Source: Nageia nagi
Taxonomy: Eukaryota; Pinophyta
Length of the DNA stretch: 64,000 nt
Assembly: GCA_050084985.1 (NCBI GenBank)
Contig: JBITNC010000001.1
Span: 85,436,001 to 85,500,000, forward strand
Direction of reading: 5' to 3'
Shown here: in pieces, positions 11,085 through 23,735 of the stretch
Layout: each line of letters begins with the position of its first letter
Numbering within the stretch: position 1 is the stretch's first letter
Position numbers and translations under genes: made by a program
The notes under the pieces: generated by a model
What the model saw: the letters and a program-made list of their open reading frames with translations, nothing else
Databases searched by the model: none
What the model was told of the DNA's origin: nothing

Positions 11085-12420
11085 AGGTTGAAGGTATGCT
11101 TAGGTTGAAGGTATTGATTCTAAAGAAACCTTTACTCATGTGTTTAGATTAGAGGCTATTCATATGTTTCTTACTTTTGTAGTGTATAAGAACTTCAAGG
11201 TTTATCAAATGGATGTAAAATCAACATTTTTGAATGGAAATCTTGAGGAGTCTACATTAAGTAGCGAGATGGATTTCAGATAAGTGAGAACTCAAATTTT
11301 ATGTGCAAAATAAGAAAACCACTTTATGATGTAAAATAGGTACCTTGGACATGGTACTCTAGGCTTGGTGCATATATTCATCATTAGGGTTTCAAAAATG
11401 TATGGTGGATAGTAATATCTACATTAAATTTAAAAATGATGATCAAGTTATCATTATGGTTTATGTAGATGATATTATTTTTAGAGGTAGTAAGGATGAG
11501 ATGTGCAAATACTTTTCTAACTAGATGTAAATAGAGGTTGAGATGTCAACAATAGGTGAAATTTCATATTTTCTTAGTTTACAAGTTAATTAGTTGAAGA
11601 ATAGTATTTTTATTTGCAAATCATGTAAAAGAGATGTTAAAAAATTTACTATGGAGGATTGCAAGCCTATGAGCACTCCTATGATGATAAGTTGTAAGCT
11701 TAGCAAGGATGATAAGTCCCCATTAGTGGATCAAACTATGTACAAGTTAATGATTGGGATCCTATGGTATCCAAAAGCTACCATAACTAGCATACTTCAA
11801 GCAATGTGCATTGTTGTATGGTTTCAGGCAAAGCCAAAGGACACACATGTGATCTTAGTAAAGTGAATTTTTTGATACCTCAAAGTTACAATGGACTATA
11901 GCCTATGGTATCCCAAGGGAAAGGATTTCACACTCATTGATTTCTTATATGTAGATTGGGAAGGTTGTGTAGATGATACGAAGAGCATAAGTGATGTTGA
12001 ATTTTACCTGGGTAATAATCTTTTTATTTGGCATAGTAAGAAATAAGAATCAGTATCATTGTCCATAGCATAAGTAGAGTACATAGTAGTGACATCATGT
12101 TGTACACAATTTATGTGGATGAAATAAATGATGAAGGATCTAGGTATTCATATCATTGAGCCCATTTCAGTTATGTGTGATAACAAAAGCATAATCAATA
12201 TTTTCAAGAATTTGATCATGCATTCAATAATGAAAAACATTACCATTCAGTACCTTTTTTGAAGGAAAAGGTTGCATAAGGAGAGGTAAAGTTAGAATTT
12301 ATTCCCACATTTGAGAAAGTAGTAGATATCTTCACTAAACCATTACCCAAGGAATTTTTTGAGTACCTAAAAAAGAAATTAGGAGTGGTGACATTGCACA
12401 AACATTGACTAGCTTTTGGG
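11085..12420 (+). pseudogene. RT and RNase H remnant of the second copia element
   Basis: RT begins with RLEAIHMFLTFVVYKNFKVY and YQMDVKSTFLNGNLEE (about 11145-11250), standard copia RT motifs, then continues in changing frames to CKPMSTPMM near 11670. RNase H follows from about 11880 and includes a YVDWEGCVDDTKSISD stretch, SLSIA.VEYIV (SLSTAEAEYIA normally) and CDNKSIINI. The C-terminal FTKPLPKE motif is visible near 12335. No protease or integrase can be found between gag and RT: the gag remnant runs straight into RT at a 13-bp direct repeat (11085-11097 and 11102-11114). Confidence 0.82.
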
Positions 12421-12610
12421 TGCATAATCTTAGGGAGAGTAATTTGTTTTCTTATCATTTTTTGCTTGTATAATTAAGCTTTATTACATACTAATTTATA
12501 ATTGATTATTGTGTTTATGGACTTAGAGAGAGTGCAAGGCACCCCTTTGTATTTGTTGTTAAAGGGGGAGAAGAGTAATAGGTTTTTGTGTATGTGTTGC
12601 CATCAATTCC

Positions 12611-12622
12611 AAAGGGGAAGAT
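12611..12622 (+). other. Polypurine tract of the second copia element
   Basis: AAAGGGGAAGAT stands directly before the 3' LTR start at 12623, as expected for plus-strand priming. Confidence 0.85.
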
Positions 12623-14778
12623 TGTTAAGTACGATGTAATTGTCATTATTTTAAACATAATGAGATTAGTGTGTATATTTTTTCTATGGTTTCATGTGTC
12701 AAATAAATTATGTCAATAAGATATGTAAAGTTATCAAATGCAAAAACAACAAAGGGACCAAAAGTAGGTACCAAAAGTCATCAAGAGAGCCAAATGTAAA
12801 ACAAAAGGTGAAGGATAGCCATAGATGGCTTGGATTAGTTTTTTGGATGATAAAAAAATTTTCTATAGTATTGAAATGGTTAGATTCCATGTTGATTGAA
12901 TTTCATGCATTCTTGTGGATTTTGGAACAGTTAGAAATCTAGGTGAAATTAGCTTCGTACAAGTCAACTTATGAGAAAATAGTGATGAATCAGAGGCTGA
13001 AATTTAAAATAGATATATTACTATATACCAAGATGATGTGGTCCAAATTTTGGATTAAATAAATGACTAAGGCCAAAATGGTGCAAGCTACAAAATGCCA
13101 CTTTGTAACTTTTTGCAATTAAGAGTGAATTTTGGCTATCATGGAAATAGTTGGATGGTTGTTTCGGGCTCTCAAAGTCTTCAAATTTAGAATTTTAATT
13201 TTATTTACATTTATAACTTGATGATATAAGTAACTTTATATTCTGAATCATCTTAATTTGAGGTCCCTAAGTATGAGAATCTCTAATGTACACAAAACTA
13301 AGCATGTGAAGTGTTTGACAAAATGCCTGTGAAATGAACATTGGTGACCACTTTGTTGAAGGTACAATAAGCTATCTAGGAGGAGTTAGTTGATGAAATT
13401 CATGGTGATGGTATATGAATATACCAAAAATAAGTTTCTCTTATTATGGCTTTTAGAAAATGGCTCTAAGTTATTTTTTCCTATTTTTTTCAGACTTGTT
13501 ATGCAAACTATTTGAAGAAATGTCTATAAATTTTTGTCAAATGTCACTTTGTGAGAAGTTCTATGCACAAAATATGAGTATTTAGACCTTAAAATTTGTA
13601 AATAATATAGTTTGTTATATGGATAATAGGTGGTTCAAATTTCATGTTAAATCATACACCCAATAAGAAGTTATGGTTCGTCAAAAATGGCTCTATAACT
13701 CTTTTTTCCTATTTTCCCCACTTTGGCATATTTGGTATTGTTTGATGAAATGCTCCTTCTTTTATTTTATGACATGTGAAATATTAAATCAGCTATTAGA
13801 CATAAATTAAAAATATATGGAATGTATAGTGGAAAAATATAATACACAAAAACTTATTATTGCCAAGGAATCTTTTGGAGAACTAATGAGTGGTGTAAAG
13901 AGTAATAATAGAAGCAATATTGCCTAGAAAAAAAAATGAACTATGTAATTTTTTTGGGTGTGTAGCAAGGAAATGATTATATGATACATTCTTGGAGTAC
14001 CTATAAAAATAATATGTTTTAGATTAAAGAAGAAATTGATCTAGCCTCTTGATATTTGAAATCATGTTAATGCTTAAAGGGTTTTTAATATGCATAGTTT
14101 GGCAGTTTGTTTACTTGTGTGTAGGGTATTGAATTTCTACTTCATGGAGTAGCATATGAAATGAATCAAGAGCATATTATCAATAATATGCTTTACTTTT
14201 TCTTTGTGACAAGGTATTTGTTAATATTTTGGGTGTTATAGATTCATTTTATATTTTTCTAGATAAGTGTGAGAAGTGTGTGTGCATGTAAGAGTAGAAA
14301 AGGCAATAAAAATAAATGAGAGTGTATGTGAAGTATTGAGGAGAAGAAGTGAGAAAATAGAAGAGTGAGCAGAGGTAGTGTTTTGAACTAGATCATTTAA
14401 GATCTTGTGTGAACTATAATCAATCCTTTACCTTCTTTGTTTGAATTTTTCAAGTGGGTGCTTGACAAGAGGAGTCGATGCTTCTTGTAGTTTGTGTTGT
14501 AGAATAATAGGGTAGTTGATGTTATTCCTTGCAATAGGTGCTACAAAATATTATAATATTTTTATGATTGGATTTGGATTGGAGTCCAAGCTATCACTTC
14601 TAGGGATGTAGCCAAATTGTTGAACCTCATTACATCTTATGTTGTGTGTTACTTTTTATGTTTTTCTTATTTTATTTCAATTTTGCATCACTTTGATTTT
14701 ATAAGTAAAAAATTTGGGTTTATTTTTTAGACACATTGATTAACCACCCCCCCTCTCAGTGTCACATGAAGTTCAACA
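12623..14778 (+). repeat. 3' LTR of the second copia element
   Basis: About 2156 bp, starting TGTTAAGTACGATG and ending AAGTTCAACA, then the target duplication AAAAT. It is co-linear with 7657-9839 with scattered substitutions and small indels. Confidence 0.9.
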
Positions 14779-15535
14779 AAAATTGCTTGGTCTCATTATT
14801 TTTAGAAGAGGTATTAAGGTGGATCCTAATAAAGGCTTTATTGAATTACCACCTCCTAATAATTTTAAGGATTTGATAATCCTTTGAGGTAAGGTTCAAG
14901 TTGTAAAAGGTTCATTTTTAGCTAACAAATATGACTTCTCCATTTTCTTATTTGCTAAAGAAAGATGAGAAATTTATTTGGGATGACAAGTATAAAAAGT
15001 TTTGGACAACATAAAAAGGTACCTTACTAATGCTCTAATTCTAGCCTCTTATGATTTAGATAAGATTCTTTTACTTTATGTTTCAACAATATTAAGTGCA
15101 CTAGGGGTAATGTAAGGTCAAAAATATGATAACAACAAAGAAAGGGCAATTTATTATGTTAGCAAAATTTTACTTGATTATGAGATAAGGTACACACCAA
15201 TAGAAAATATTTATTTTGTAATTATATATTGAATAAAAAAATTAAAACATTATATGCTTGGTAATACAACATATGTCATAGCTCAAGATGATCCTTTTAG
15301 ATATCTCATATCCAAATCCTATCTATATGGAAGAGCTGTAAAATGGGTAATGTTACTTCAAGAGTTTGATTTGGTATTTATCACTCAAAAATAAATTACA
15401 GGAAAAGCTATAATATATATCATTACAAATAATACAAGAAATGAAGAATTAAAGACTCAAGAGAAGTTTCCAAATGAAGTGGAAAGCAAAATAATTCATG
15501 ATTCTAGCATTATGGCTCCACTCTAGTGCTATCGC
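14779..15535 (+). pseudogene. Tat A RT C-terminal end and first RNase H
   Basis: Right after the second copia element the host frame resumes with LLGLIIFRRGIKVDPNK, the conserved end of a Tat RT (normally LLGFIVSxxGIEVDPxK), completing the SLGKL cut at 7656. RNase H motifs follow: ALILASYDLDKILLLYVS, KERAIYYVSKILLDYEIRYT (about 15140-15200) and later RAVKWVMLLQEFDLVFITQK (about 15335-15390). RNase H would have degraded the RNA template during copying. Scattered stops make it inactive. Confidence 0.85.
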
Positions 15536-15589
15536 TCTATTATAGATCCTAAATATATGTAAGCTTTTGTTGGCTTCACAAATCATGAC

Positions 15590-15985
15590 AAGTGGACCTT
15601 ATTCTTTGATATTTCTAAGTGCATTCATGAAGTATGGGCAAGAATTATTTTAATCAATCCTCATGGTGATGTTATTCCTATATCTTATGGCTTAAGTTTT
15701 AATTGCACTAACAACATGGTTGAATATGAAGCTCTTATTTTAGGTTTGAAGGTTGCAATACTTTTGAAGGTTAAAAGGATAAAAATATTTTGTGATTATC
15801 AAATAATTATGAAGAAATTTTCTAACATCTATAATACAAAGGAGAATAAGCTACAACCATATAAAGAAATGGTGACAAGTCTCCTTGTATACTTCGATGA
15901 GCATGAAATTGGAAGCATTCCAAGTGACAACAATAGGTATGTTGATGTTATGGCTAGTCTCACTTCCCTTGCTAATATTAACATA
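15590..15985 (+). pseudogene. Tat A second (archaeal-type) RNase H
   Basis: KWTLFFDISKC (from about 15591) and VIPISYGLSFNCTNN lead into MVEYEALILGLKVA (15716 on) and VKRIKIFCDYQIIMKKF. This is the additional RNase H that Tat-lineage elements carry between the first RNase H and integrase; the usual forms are WxLYFDGS, CTNNxAEYEALIxGL and IxGDSQL. The GDSQ position reads CDYQ, so the last catalytic Asp remains while flanking residues have changed. A 130-codon stretch (15716-16105) is still open. Known biology: this domain was probably acquired by the Tat ancestor; its exact role is not settled. Confidence 0.85.
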
Positions 15986-17300
15986 AAATATGAAAAAACT
16001 ATTCTTAGAATAAAAAATTTAGGTAAGCTATCTCATGAGCATAATTTTGAAGATTTTGTTGAAGATCAATATTTTGTACCTACTAGTATCAATGTATGTG
16101 AATAGTATCAAGATATTTTTTATTATCTTAAAGATGGAATAATTCCTATTACCTTTGATCATAATGCTAGAATTAAACTTGAAAATATAGCTATTTCATT
16201 GGTGATTTGTTATATAGAAGGTATTTTGATGATTCTCTTCTTAGATGTTTAGTGAGGCATGAAATAGAAATGGCCCTTCATCAAGCTCATGATGGTGAAT
16301 GTGGTGGACATTTTAATACTAAATTTGTTTATTAAATATTACTTAGACTAGTTTATTATTAGCCTACTATGCTTGAATATTATGAGTTGTATATTAATAA
16401 ATATCAAAAGAATGCTAAGCTTCAATCTTCTCCTTCTCATGTATTGCACTCTATTGTTTCTCCTTGTCCCATTCTAATTGAACACTTGATTTTATTGATA
16501 AAATTAACCCTATTTTAAAATATGGCCATAATTTGATCATTATAGCTACATAATACTTCACAAAATGAATGAAAATTATCCCTATGAAGTTAGTAAAAGG
16601 AGGTAAGATTGTTAAATTTCTTATTTCTAGATATGGTATGCCTTAGAAATTATTTATGGACAATGGTACAAGCTTTAGAGGTAATGAAGTTAAAATAATT
16701 TTGTGATAAATATTATATTGAAATTAAATTTTCTACACCTTATTATCCCTAAGGTAATGGTCAAGCCAAGGTTTCTAATAAAGTCATAAAGAGTATCCTA
16801 TCCAAAACTATTGTAAAGCATGGTAAATATTGGCATGAATAACTCCCTTATGCTTTATGGGCCTATAGAATAGGTATAAGGACTTTAGTGGGGGAAACTC
16901 CATTCTCCTTAATGTATGATGATGAAGTATTAGTTTCATTAGAATTAGAGATCTCATCACTATATGTATCACTAGATGGTCTTATTGTTGATGAAGATAG
17001 AAGAAAATTTAGAGTAACCCAATTATAGGTTCTAGATGAAAAAATGGTCAATGCTCTAAAACACCAACATGTCTATCATTATAGAATCCAAAATAATTAT
17101 AGCAAAAATATTAAGCCTAAAGAGTTAAAGTTTGGTGATCTAGTCTTAAAGGAAATCCTTGCAAACATAAATGCTTTGGAGAATGAAAAGAAAGGTCAGT
17201 TCAAACCTAACTAGATAGGTCCTTACATTCTCATTACAAACTATGGAAAAGATGCATATAAATTATCCACAATTGAAGATAAATAAGAATGTAATGTTGT
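15986..17300 (+). pseudogene. Tat A integrase remnant
   Basis: After the second RNase H come YYLKDGIIPITFD and then EIEMALHQAHDGECGGHF (about 16263-16316), the HH part of the integrase zinc domain, followed by LVYY.PTMLEYYELY. Core fragments include FSTPYYP.GNGQAKVSNK (about 16730-16785) and LPYALWAYR (about 16849-16870), where intact integrases have STPYYPQGNGQAE and LPYALWAYRTS. The C-terminal part reads KFGDLVLKEI and GPYILI..YGKDAYKLS (about 17220-17270). Stops occur throughout, several at Gln positions (for example YYP.GNG). The integrase inserted element DNA into the chromosome. Confidence 0.85.
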
Positions 17301-17972
17301 AGATGATTAAAAATTATTTATTATTTATTAATAAATCATATTTTAAGTATCTATGCTATATATTATTTAAAATAATGTGAACATCTATATTATTAAGACT
17401 AATATGCTAATAAAATGCTAAACATGTACTAATCAATGCTAATATCTCTTAATCATATTTATATCTAGAATTACCTTAAGAGTATCGTTAATATTGCATG
17501 TTTTTTTATAACTCTATTGAGATTATTATTATTTCAAATTCATCTCTCACACTCTTTTTTTACTTGTAGTTATAAAAGGAATTGCACAACACAATAATCT
17601 CTATCAAATCTCTCTTATATATGGTTGTTTATACATTGACCATACTATACTTATAGTATCTCTAGATACTACCTATTTGAGGATCTATTATACTTTGAGC
17701 TTTTACTACATCCCATGCTTTTATGTGCAAATTAATTTTGTAGTTTTCATGGCATCCATATCATAAATTTCATACACCATCCATGATGTGCATCTTTATA
17801 ATCCAAAGCTACATATAAAGGAGGTGATTAACATACATCAAGTACATTGAATATCTTTTGCATGCTATCTGATATAGTCCTTTATACATCACTACCATAG
17901 CTTGAGGATTGACTTATCATAATCAGGTGTACACTTTTTATTTTTGGTTTCCAAATTTTGAAAATTTTATTG

Positions 17973-18006
<34 letters not shown>

Positions 18007-18609
18007 CTTGAAAATGTTACTATAGAAAAACCTAGTTTTTGAATATCATTTAGTTCAACTTCAAACTATTGATATTCTTGAGAGAGTAGTAGATCAAAGT
18101 AAAAATAAATGCAATGGAAAATATAAACAAATAAAATTAATAACTCCATTTTTTTATGAAAAGATACAATAAAATTTGTGGTGATGGGTTCAACACCCTC
18201 TAGTGTATTGTAATTTATAATTTTGCATAACATATAGGATGCATTTCATACATGTTAGATATCATGAGTCAGTCCCTTGCATGCATTTGGTTACCATGGT
18301 AAATTTCTTCAAGTTTTTAATCATACTATATTTGTATCTTCATCTTTTCAATCATGTTCTATTGCTTCTTTTTTTATTTTTGAATCTTTTTATCCTTTTC
18401 TTTCATCAAATATTTTTCTTATCTATATATATCATCAAGATTCTTTAATTTGCCATGGTAATTAAATGTATCATATATAACATAGTCTTCTATCTAGTTA
18501 CTAAATCCCATATTAGTTGCATTTCAAGAAAAATATCAAAAAATAAAAATAAATAAGCAAAATAAGGATAAGATGGATATAGTCTCAGCTAGTGGAAGTT
18601 TCAATTTCA
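17301..18609 (+). other. Non-coding stretch after Tat A integrase
   Basis: No domain or long open frame is visible. It holds an AT dinucleotide microsatellite at 17974-18003 and AT-rich unique-looking sequence. It is probably the untranslated region between the Tat A pol gene and its 3' LTR, but no repeat partner inside the window confirms that. Confidence 0.4.
17974..18003. repeat. AT dinucleotide microsatellite
   Basis: About 15 uninterrupted TA units. Confidence 0.95.
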
Positions 18610-18620
18610 ATTGGGGGTAG
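18610..18620 (+). other. Candidate polypurine tract of Tat A
   Basis: ATTGGGGGTAG followed by TATGAG resembles the purine tract plus TG start of a Tat-type 3' LTR. If so the LTR would begin at about 18622. There is no second LTR copy in view to prove it. A second purine tract, TAGGGGAGGGTA at about 20013-20024, is an alternative. Confidence 0.35.
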
Positions 18621-20950
18621 TATGAGTTTTTAGCTAGGGGCATGATAAAAAATAGATATCAAAGGTCAAAAAGGAAAAAAAATAAAGCTATAAATCATAA
18701 ATAAGAAAAATTCAATTACAAAAAATAGTTCAAAATTACCCATTCTAGGGCTACGTAGTAAGTACAAGTAAAACATATCATCTCAAACATCATCATATTT
18801 ATGATATATCATGATTATTATCATAATGTAATATATAGGTAGACAAAAATGATCATTATTTTGATAGGAAAAAGAAAAATTAAAATAAATATTAAAAGTT
18901 TACTATAGTCTACCAATCACCTACGTTCAACTTCAACTATTCATGACTTAGGTCATATGTTGGCATCTGATACTTGGATGCTAGCAACTCTTTAATTGGA
19001 AAAAGTAAAATAAAAATGGTAACTTTTGAAGTGGCTTAGGAAGAAAGAAAAGGATAATTGATGACTCATCATCTATCATATGCATCTTAGCTTTGAATCA
19101 TAGCCATGATAATGTTGGATGGGCTTTTCTATCTTGATTTTTATCTTAAAATTAGAAACTTTTCCTATTTTAAAAATATATAAATAAAGGCTTCTACAAT
19201 GAATCAAAGGGACCCAATTTGAATGCAAAGTTACTCTATCAAAATACATTCAAATTTGTTGAGTTGAGTGCATTATTATTTCATATTTTACATCCTTGTT
19301 TATGTTCAGTATTATGCTTATTTTATGATATGAAAAAGTATGCTTAATATCTTTTCTATTTATATGTATGTAGGTTCCATAGGTGTAGAGTAGTAGAATT
19401 GATTAGTGATATTAGTACAAAGTAGAAGAAAGAGAAATCCAAACTTCTTGTAGGTTTCAAAAGATAATTTCTAAGGCTTGCAAACATTATAAATGGCCTA
19501 CAATGGCTAAAAAATTATTTTGTACAAACCCATTTTACAAGGAAATGAAACAAAAGAGATTCATCATTGCATCATTGAGGTTTATTCATGAGTAATAAAG
19601 AAAAATGTTATTTGTAACATGTCTTGTCTTGTTTGTTAATAGGGTTACTTTTTGAGTACAACATTCTAGTGTTAAAAGGAGGACCCCTTGCATGTAAATA
19701 ACATTAGTAATAAAATGCATGGGGTTTTCTATCTCTTTACATTTATTTTTATGGTTTGTGTCATGTGATAGTGAAGCTAATTTCATTTTGTGTGCTCTAT
19801 ATTTTTTTAGGCTTGAATTGTTGAATCACCATTGACTAGGTATCTGACACCAACAATTGTACTAGGATTCCAATGACTAGGATAAAATACTAGCAATTCA
19901 AAACAAATATCAAATTTTTATTTCTCATCAATATCATAAGTGTAACTTAGGAACTAAATTCAAGAATAAAAAATGAACATCTTTTTTATGATCCCTATAC
20001 TTAGAGTGCATGTAGGGGAGGGTATTGAATATCAATAGTAACATGTATTATTTTTTATATTTTATTTTTTAAATTCAAAAATTATATTTACTTATTTATT
20101 TAGGAAGGGATCATACAAACAAACAAACCCATTCAATTAATATTTTTCTATATTATCCATTTATGCTCTCCCTTTGTGTTGAAAAGTGATCTAAGGTGAT
20201 TAGAATGGATTTGATAAAAAAAGGATAAATAAAATTTTTCTTTTATCACTTTATTACGTTAATTTGGAAATTGAAACTACACTAAGTTACTTCCACACTT
20301 GTAAGGGATAATTAATCATCATTAAATATGAAATGAATTTAGGGTTAATTAATTAGGTTTAAGGTAGAATATGATACATTAAATCGGTTAATGAATTTGG
20401 TGGCTACTTTTTCATACATCAATACTCTTACTTATCTACCTTACCAATCCAAAAAGAACTTGAAATAATGATACTTGTAATAAGGGTGAAAAACTACATT
20501 AAAGGAAATTTACTCACATTAATGACTTCTTACTTGACTACCTTTACCACATCGAAAGATGATCGAAGGAGATTATGAATAATAAGAAGAGGGAATGAAC
20601 TATATCTTAATATTTATTTTGGTTAATGAAACTTATTAAAAGGTAATGAATCTCATGGGATATTTATATCAACTTATTCATTAATTAAAACATTATTTGA
20701 GTCATATTAAAAAGACTTAATTAATGGACATGTATGATTGAGAGGGTTAAAACTTGCATCCATGAGTACTTTATTTCAGTTAAATTCATGATCATGAGGC
20801 CTATTAAAATGAAAATTAATGACTTGGAGGTCATTAAAAACCATTGATTCTTATTATCTTATGTTTCCAAAAATAAAGTAATATGATCCTTAGAGCCAAA
20901 ACCTGAAGTTAAATACCAAGTTCATAGGTTATAAGTTGTTATTTCCATCA
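18621..20950 (+). other. Non-coding AT-rich stretch, probably LTR material
   Basis: No recognisable coding. From its position between Tat A integrase and Tat B gag, and the promoter-like element at its right end, it probably contains the Tat A 3' LTR and part of the Tat B 5' LTR. I could not find matching copies elsewhere in the window, so boundaries are open. Confidence 0.35.
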
Positions 20951-20955
20951 AATGA

Positions 20956-20970
20956 CTATAAAAAAGGGGG
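20956..20970 (+). promoter_or_regulatory. TATA-box-like promoter of a putative Tat B 5' LTR
   Basis: CTATAAAAAAGGGGG is a strong plant-type TATA box about 430 bases upstream of the Tat B gag start. Transcription of the element would start roughly 30 bases downstream. The assignment to an LTR is inferred from position only. Confidence 0.5.
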
Positions 20971-21391
20971 CTATACTTGGATTTCATCACCAAGATAGTT
21001 CTTAGTGAAATTCCTTGAGTCACATTGCACTAAGGGGATCATTTTAAGTACCAAGTCATTACTTATCACTAGATTTTCTAATAGGATTACTAGCCTACAT
21101 TTTTTAAACAATAGACTAGATAAAACAATTTAGAAAACTTAAGAACATTAAAATGTACAATCCATATCACTTACATTAAAAAAATTAATTTAATATGCCA
21201 AAAAGCTATAAAAATATAATCATATTGAAAAGGTAAGTAGGCATGTAGGCCATTTATGCATTTAATTATTTTCTCACAAATATAAATCTAAGAGCTAAAA
21301 AAATAGAATTGCTATATTCGATATTTGCTTTCTTTTTGTAGTTTGGTAAAAAAAAATTAAAAAAAAAAAATAAACAAAAAATAAAAAGAAT
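20971..21391 (+). other. Putative R-U5 and leader before Tat B gag
   Basis: Non-coding DNA between the TATA-like box and the gag ATG, ending in an A-rich run (21350-21390). It must contain the end of the LTR and the primer site if the Tat B reading is right. I could not recognise a primer binding site with confidence. Confidence 0.35.
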
Positions 21392-23735
21392 ATGGTTAAC
21401 AATTTATCTCAAATAGCTCATTAAGAGAAAGAACCATATGATGAAAATTATCTAGAAGAATGAGAGAGTCATAGGTCTAGTAGGAATATTTAGAGAAAAG
21501 GAACTCCTCAAGAAATGAATCAAACTTATCTAAATCATATTGATCATGACTTATATGTAGTTAGACAACCTATAACACAATTAAGAATCCTTCATTCCTC
21601 TCATGCCCATAGTCTTCCTTATATCTAAAATATTTAGTAAAATATACACAACCAATTGATAGTGTGGAAGATATTATATTAAGAACATACCTCCTTCATA
21701 AACTCATTCAGTTGATATCGTTATTCAAAGATATCCTTTTATACATAAGTATGATCATGTCATACATTATTTACTAGATGAACATTTAGTTCAATCATAT
21801 CTAAAAAAATATGATTATACTCCTTCCATCCTATCTAGAAAGATAGAAGAATTTGATGATCAAATCTCCATACATAAAGCTACTCCTATGCTAGAATCAA
21901 GAGATCATTCTAGAGTTTATGATCATTCTTGTTATGTTTTAAATTTAAATACATAAACTCCTTTTTCAAGTCATAGAACACCTAGACAAGGGAATGAGGT
22001 AAGAGATAATCATAACCTCACAAGGTTTAGGTTACAAACAATACCTCCTATCTACATACAAAATAGAATCTACCCTAAAATAATATACAATACCAACCAT
22101 AATGACATATGGTTTTGTATAAGTCAAGTGAACAATAATAAATAAACCTATAGGATTTACCCAACAACCATGGTTGTAAGCTCAAATAGTGCTCAATGTA
22201 CATCAAAACAAATCATCAATAATTTAACTTAATAAGTAAAATATCCAAATCCAATCTAGACCAATCAAATAATGAGAAGAGATAGAAAAGGAAAACCTAG
22301 GGTGTGATCTCTATCACCATAGGGTCATGGAGTGTTTAAATATTAAGATCCTTATCTAGCTAAGAGAAAATAAGATTTAATTAAAAATCAATAAAATGAG
22401 CTTCAAAAGTATCATTTACCTCCTTTTGGAAATAAGGGAAAATCACACTATCCTCCCAAACCATCATTACCTTAACAAAAAGTATTTCAACTACCATTGC
22501 ATTAACCTCCACCACCTTCTCCATAGTATGATGGGGATTACTATGATACCTAGACATCTTTTTGAACAAAGATATGAATTATCACCAAGGAATGAAGAAA
22601 AAGTGGATCATAAAAATGTTGAATTTCCCATGCATCAAAATCAACCAAAATAAAAGGATGTTCTTTATAAAATATTGATGGAAATTGAAAAAGAGATTTG
22701 TTTGCAAAGTAAACAAAAGGTATCATATGAAATAATTTGGAAGGAATCTATTCATCCAAGTGTTCCCAAAAAGGATATTCCTTTTAAATTTGAAATTCCA
22801 AAAATCAAACCATTTAAGGTAAAGGAAGACCCCAAAGAACATCTTAAATGATTTAAGTATTCAATTTATGTTATTACCAATGATGATGCATTAATGTTAC
22901 ATATCTTTCCAATGACACTTGTTGGAAAAGCAATGGAATGGTACAACAACTTAATGGAATATAGCATTTTATCATATACTCATTTGGAAAATTTATTCAT
23001 GGAACATTTTAGAATCAATATTAAATATAAAACCTCCATTACTGATCTTACAAGATTATAATAGTTCCTAGATAAATTGGTTACCGATTTTATCTTGATA
23101 TGAAGGGTGATATTAACAAGCATGCCTTATACTTTACTTTAATAAGAGTTGGTAAAAATATTTACTCAAAGGTATTTAAGATCCATTGCTAGTACCTTAT
23201 TGATCAACAACATAATACCTTTGAAGAAGCTATCTCTCAAGAAATCATAATAAAAAAAATTAAAATTCAAGATGGTGAGATAAAAAGTAAGAAAAAGGAC
23301 TTTATGTTAAGAACAAAAATCAAATAGAACAAACAATAAACCATCACCAGTAAAAAAAATATTAATAAAGAGGTGGAACCAAATTTTCCACATAATGAGA
23401 AAAAGGATTCTGAACCATAAAGAAAGTTCACACCTTTGTCAGAATCTCTTTATGATATTCTAAGGAAACTTTGTGATCATCAAGTGATTACATCACTAGA
23501 GACAAGGCCTAAATATCTTGATGCTAAAAAAAAAATATGGTATAATGAAAATGAATTTTGTCATTTCCATCATAAAAAAGGTCATAATACAAATAAATAC
23601 AAAACTTTACAACAAAAGATTCAAAATCTAATTGATCAAGGAAAATTGCAAGTTGATAATCTTTTAGCTATCCCTAATCAAAATTTGGGAATTTATCAAA
23701 ATTCTCTTCTTCAACATCAAGCTAATAATGTTTAA
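21392..23735 (+). pseudogene. Tat B gag remnant
   Basis: The ATG at 21392 opens MVNNLSQIAH, then the frame continues with stops at positions that would be CAA, CGA or similar codons. The central capsid-like part is at about 22780-23200: FEIPKIKPFKVKEDPKEHLK, then FPMTLVGKAMEWYNNL (about 22908-22955), matching the Tat Gag pattern (Y.G..DP.EHL, FP.TL...A..WF..L). A later open part (23436-23735) has WYNENEFCHFHHKKGHNTNK, a CxxH...GH zinc-knuckle-like motif typical of Tat Gag (normally CxFHxxxGHxTxxC). It would encode the particle protein. Frames shift at several places. Confidence 0.75.

Larger units (their letters stand above)
7657..14778 (+). mobile_element. Second Ty1/copia element, long LTRs, internally deleted (7122 bp)
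   Basis: Direct repeats 7657-9839 and 12623-14778 (about 2.2 kb each) flank only 2.8 kb of internal DNA. The 3' LTR starts TGTTAAG and ends TTCAACA. The target duplication AAAAT is perfect (7652-7656, 14779-14783). The internal part holds a gag remnant, then RT and RNase H remnants, but no protease or integrase. The long LTRs and gag-RT style recall the SIRE/Maximus branch of copia, which is an inference. The LTRs differ by many substitutions and small indels, clearly more than those of the copia element at 2185, so this insertion is older. Confidence 0.9.
1..17300 (+). mobile_element. Tat A: decayed Ty3/gypsy element of the Tat lineage, split by two copia insertions
   Basis: Three host segments (1-2184, 7174-7656, 14779-about 17300) read in order as protease, spacer, reverse transcriptase, RNase H, a second RNase H and integrase. 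The second RNase H before the integrase is the known hallmark of the plant Tat/Ogre group. The 5' LTR and most of gag lie outside the window to the left. The 3' end is unresolved: the integrase homology stops near 17300, and a purine-rich GGGGG tract at 18610-18620 is a candidate polypurine tract. All frames carry many stops and shifts, so the copy cannot encode its own proteins. Both copia elements lie in the same strand orientation as their host. Confidence 0.85.

Noticed and set aside
18180-18210. GGGTTCAACACCC resembling a tRNA T-arm
   Set aside because: No matching acceptor, D or anticodon arms upstream.
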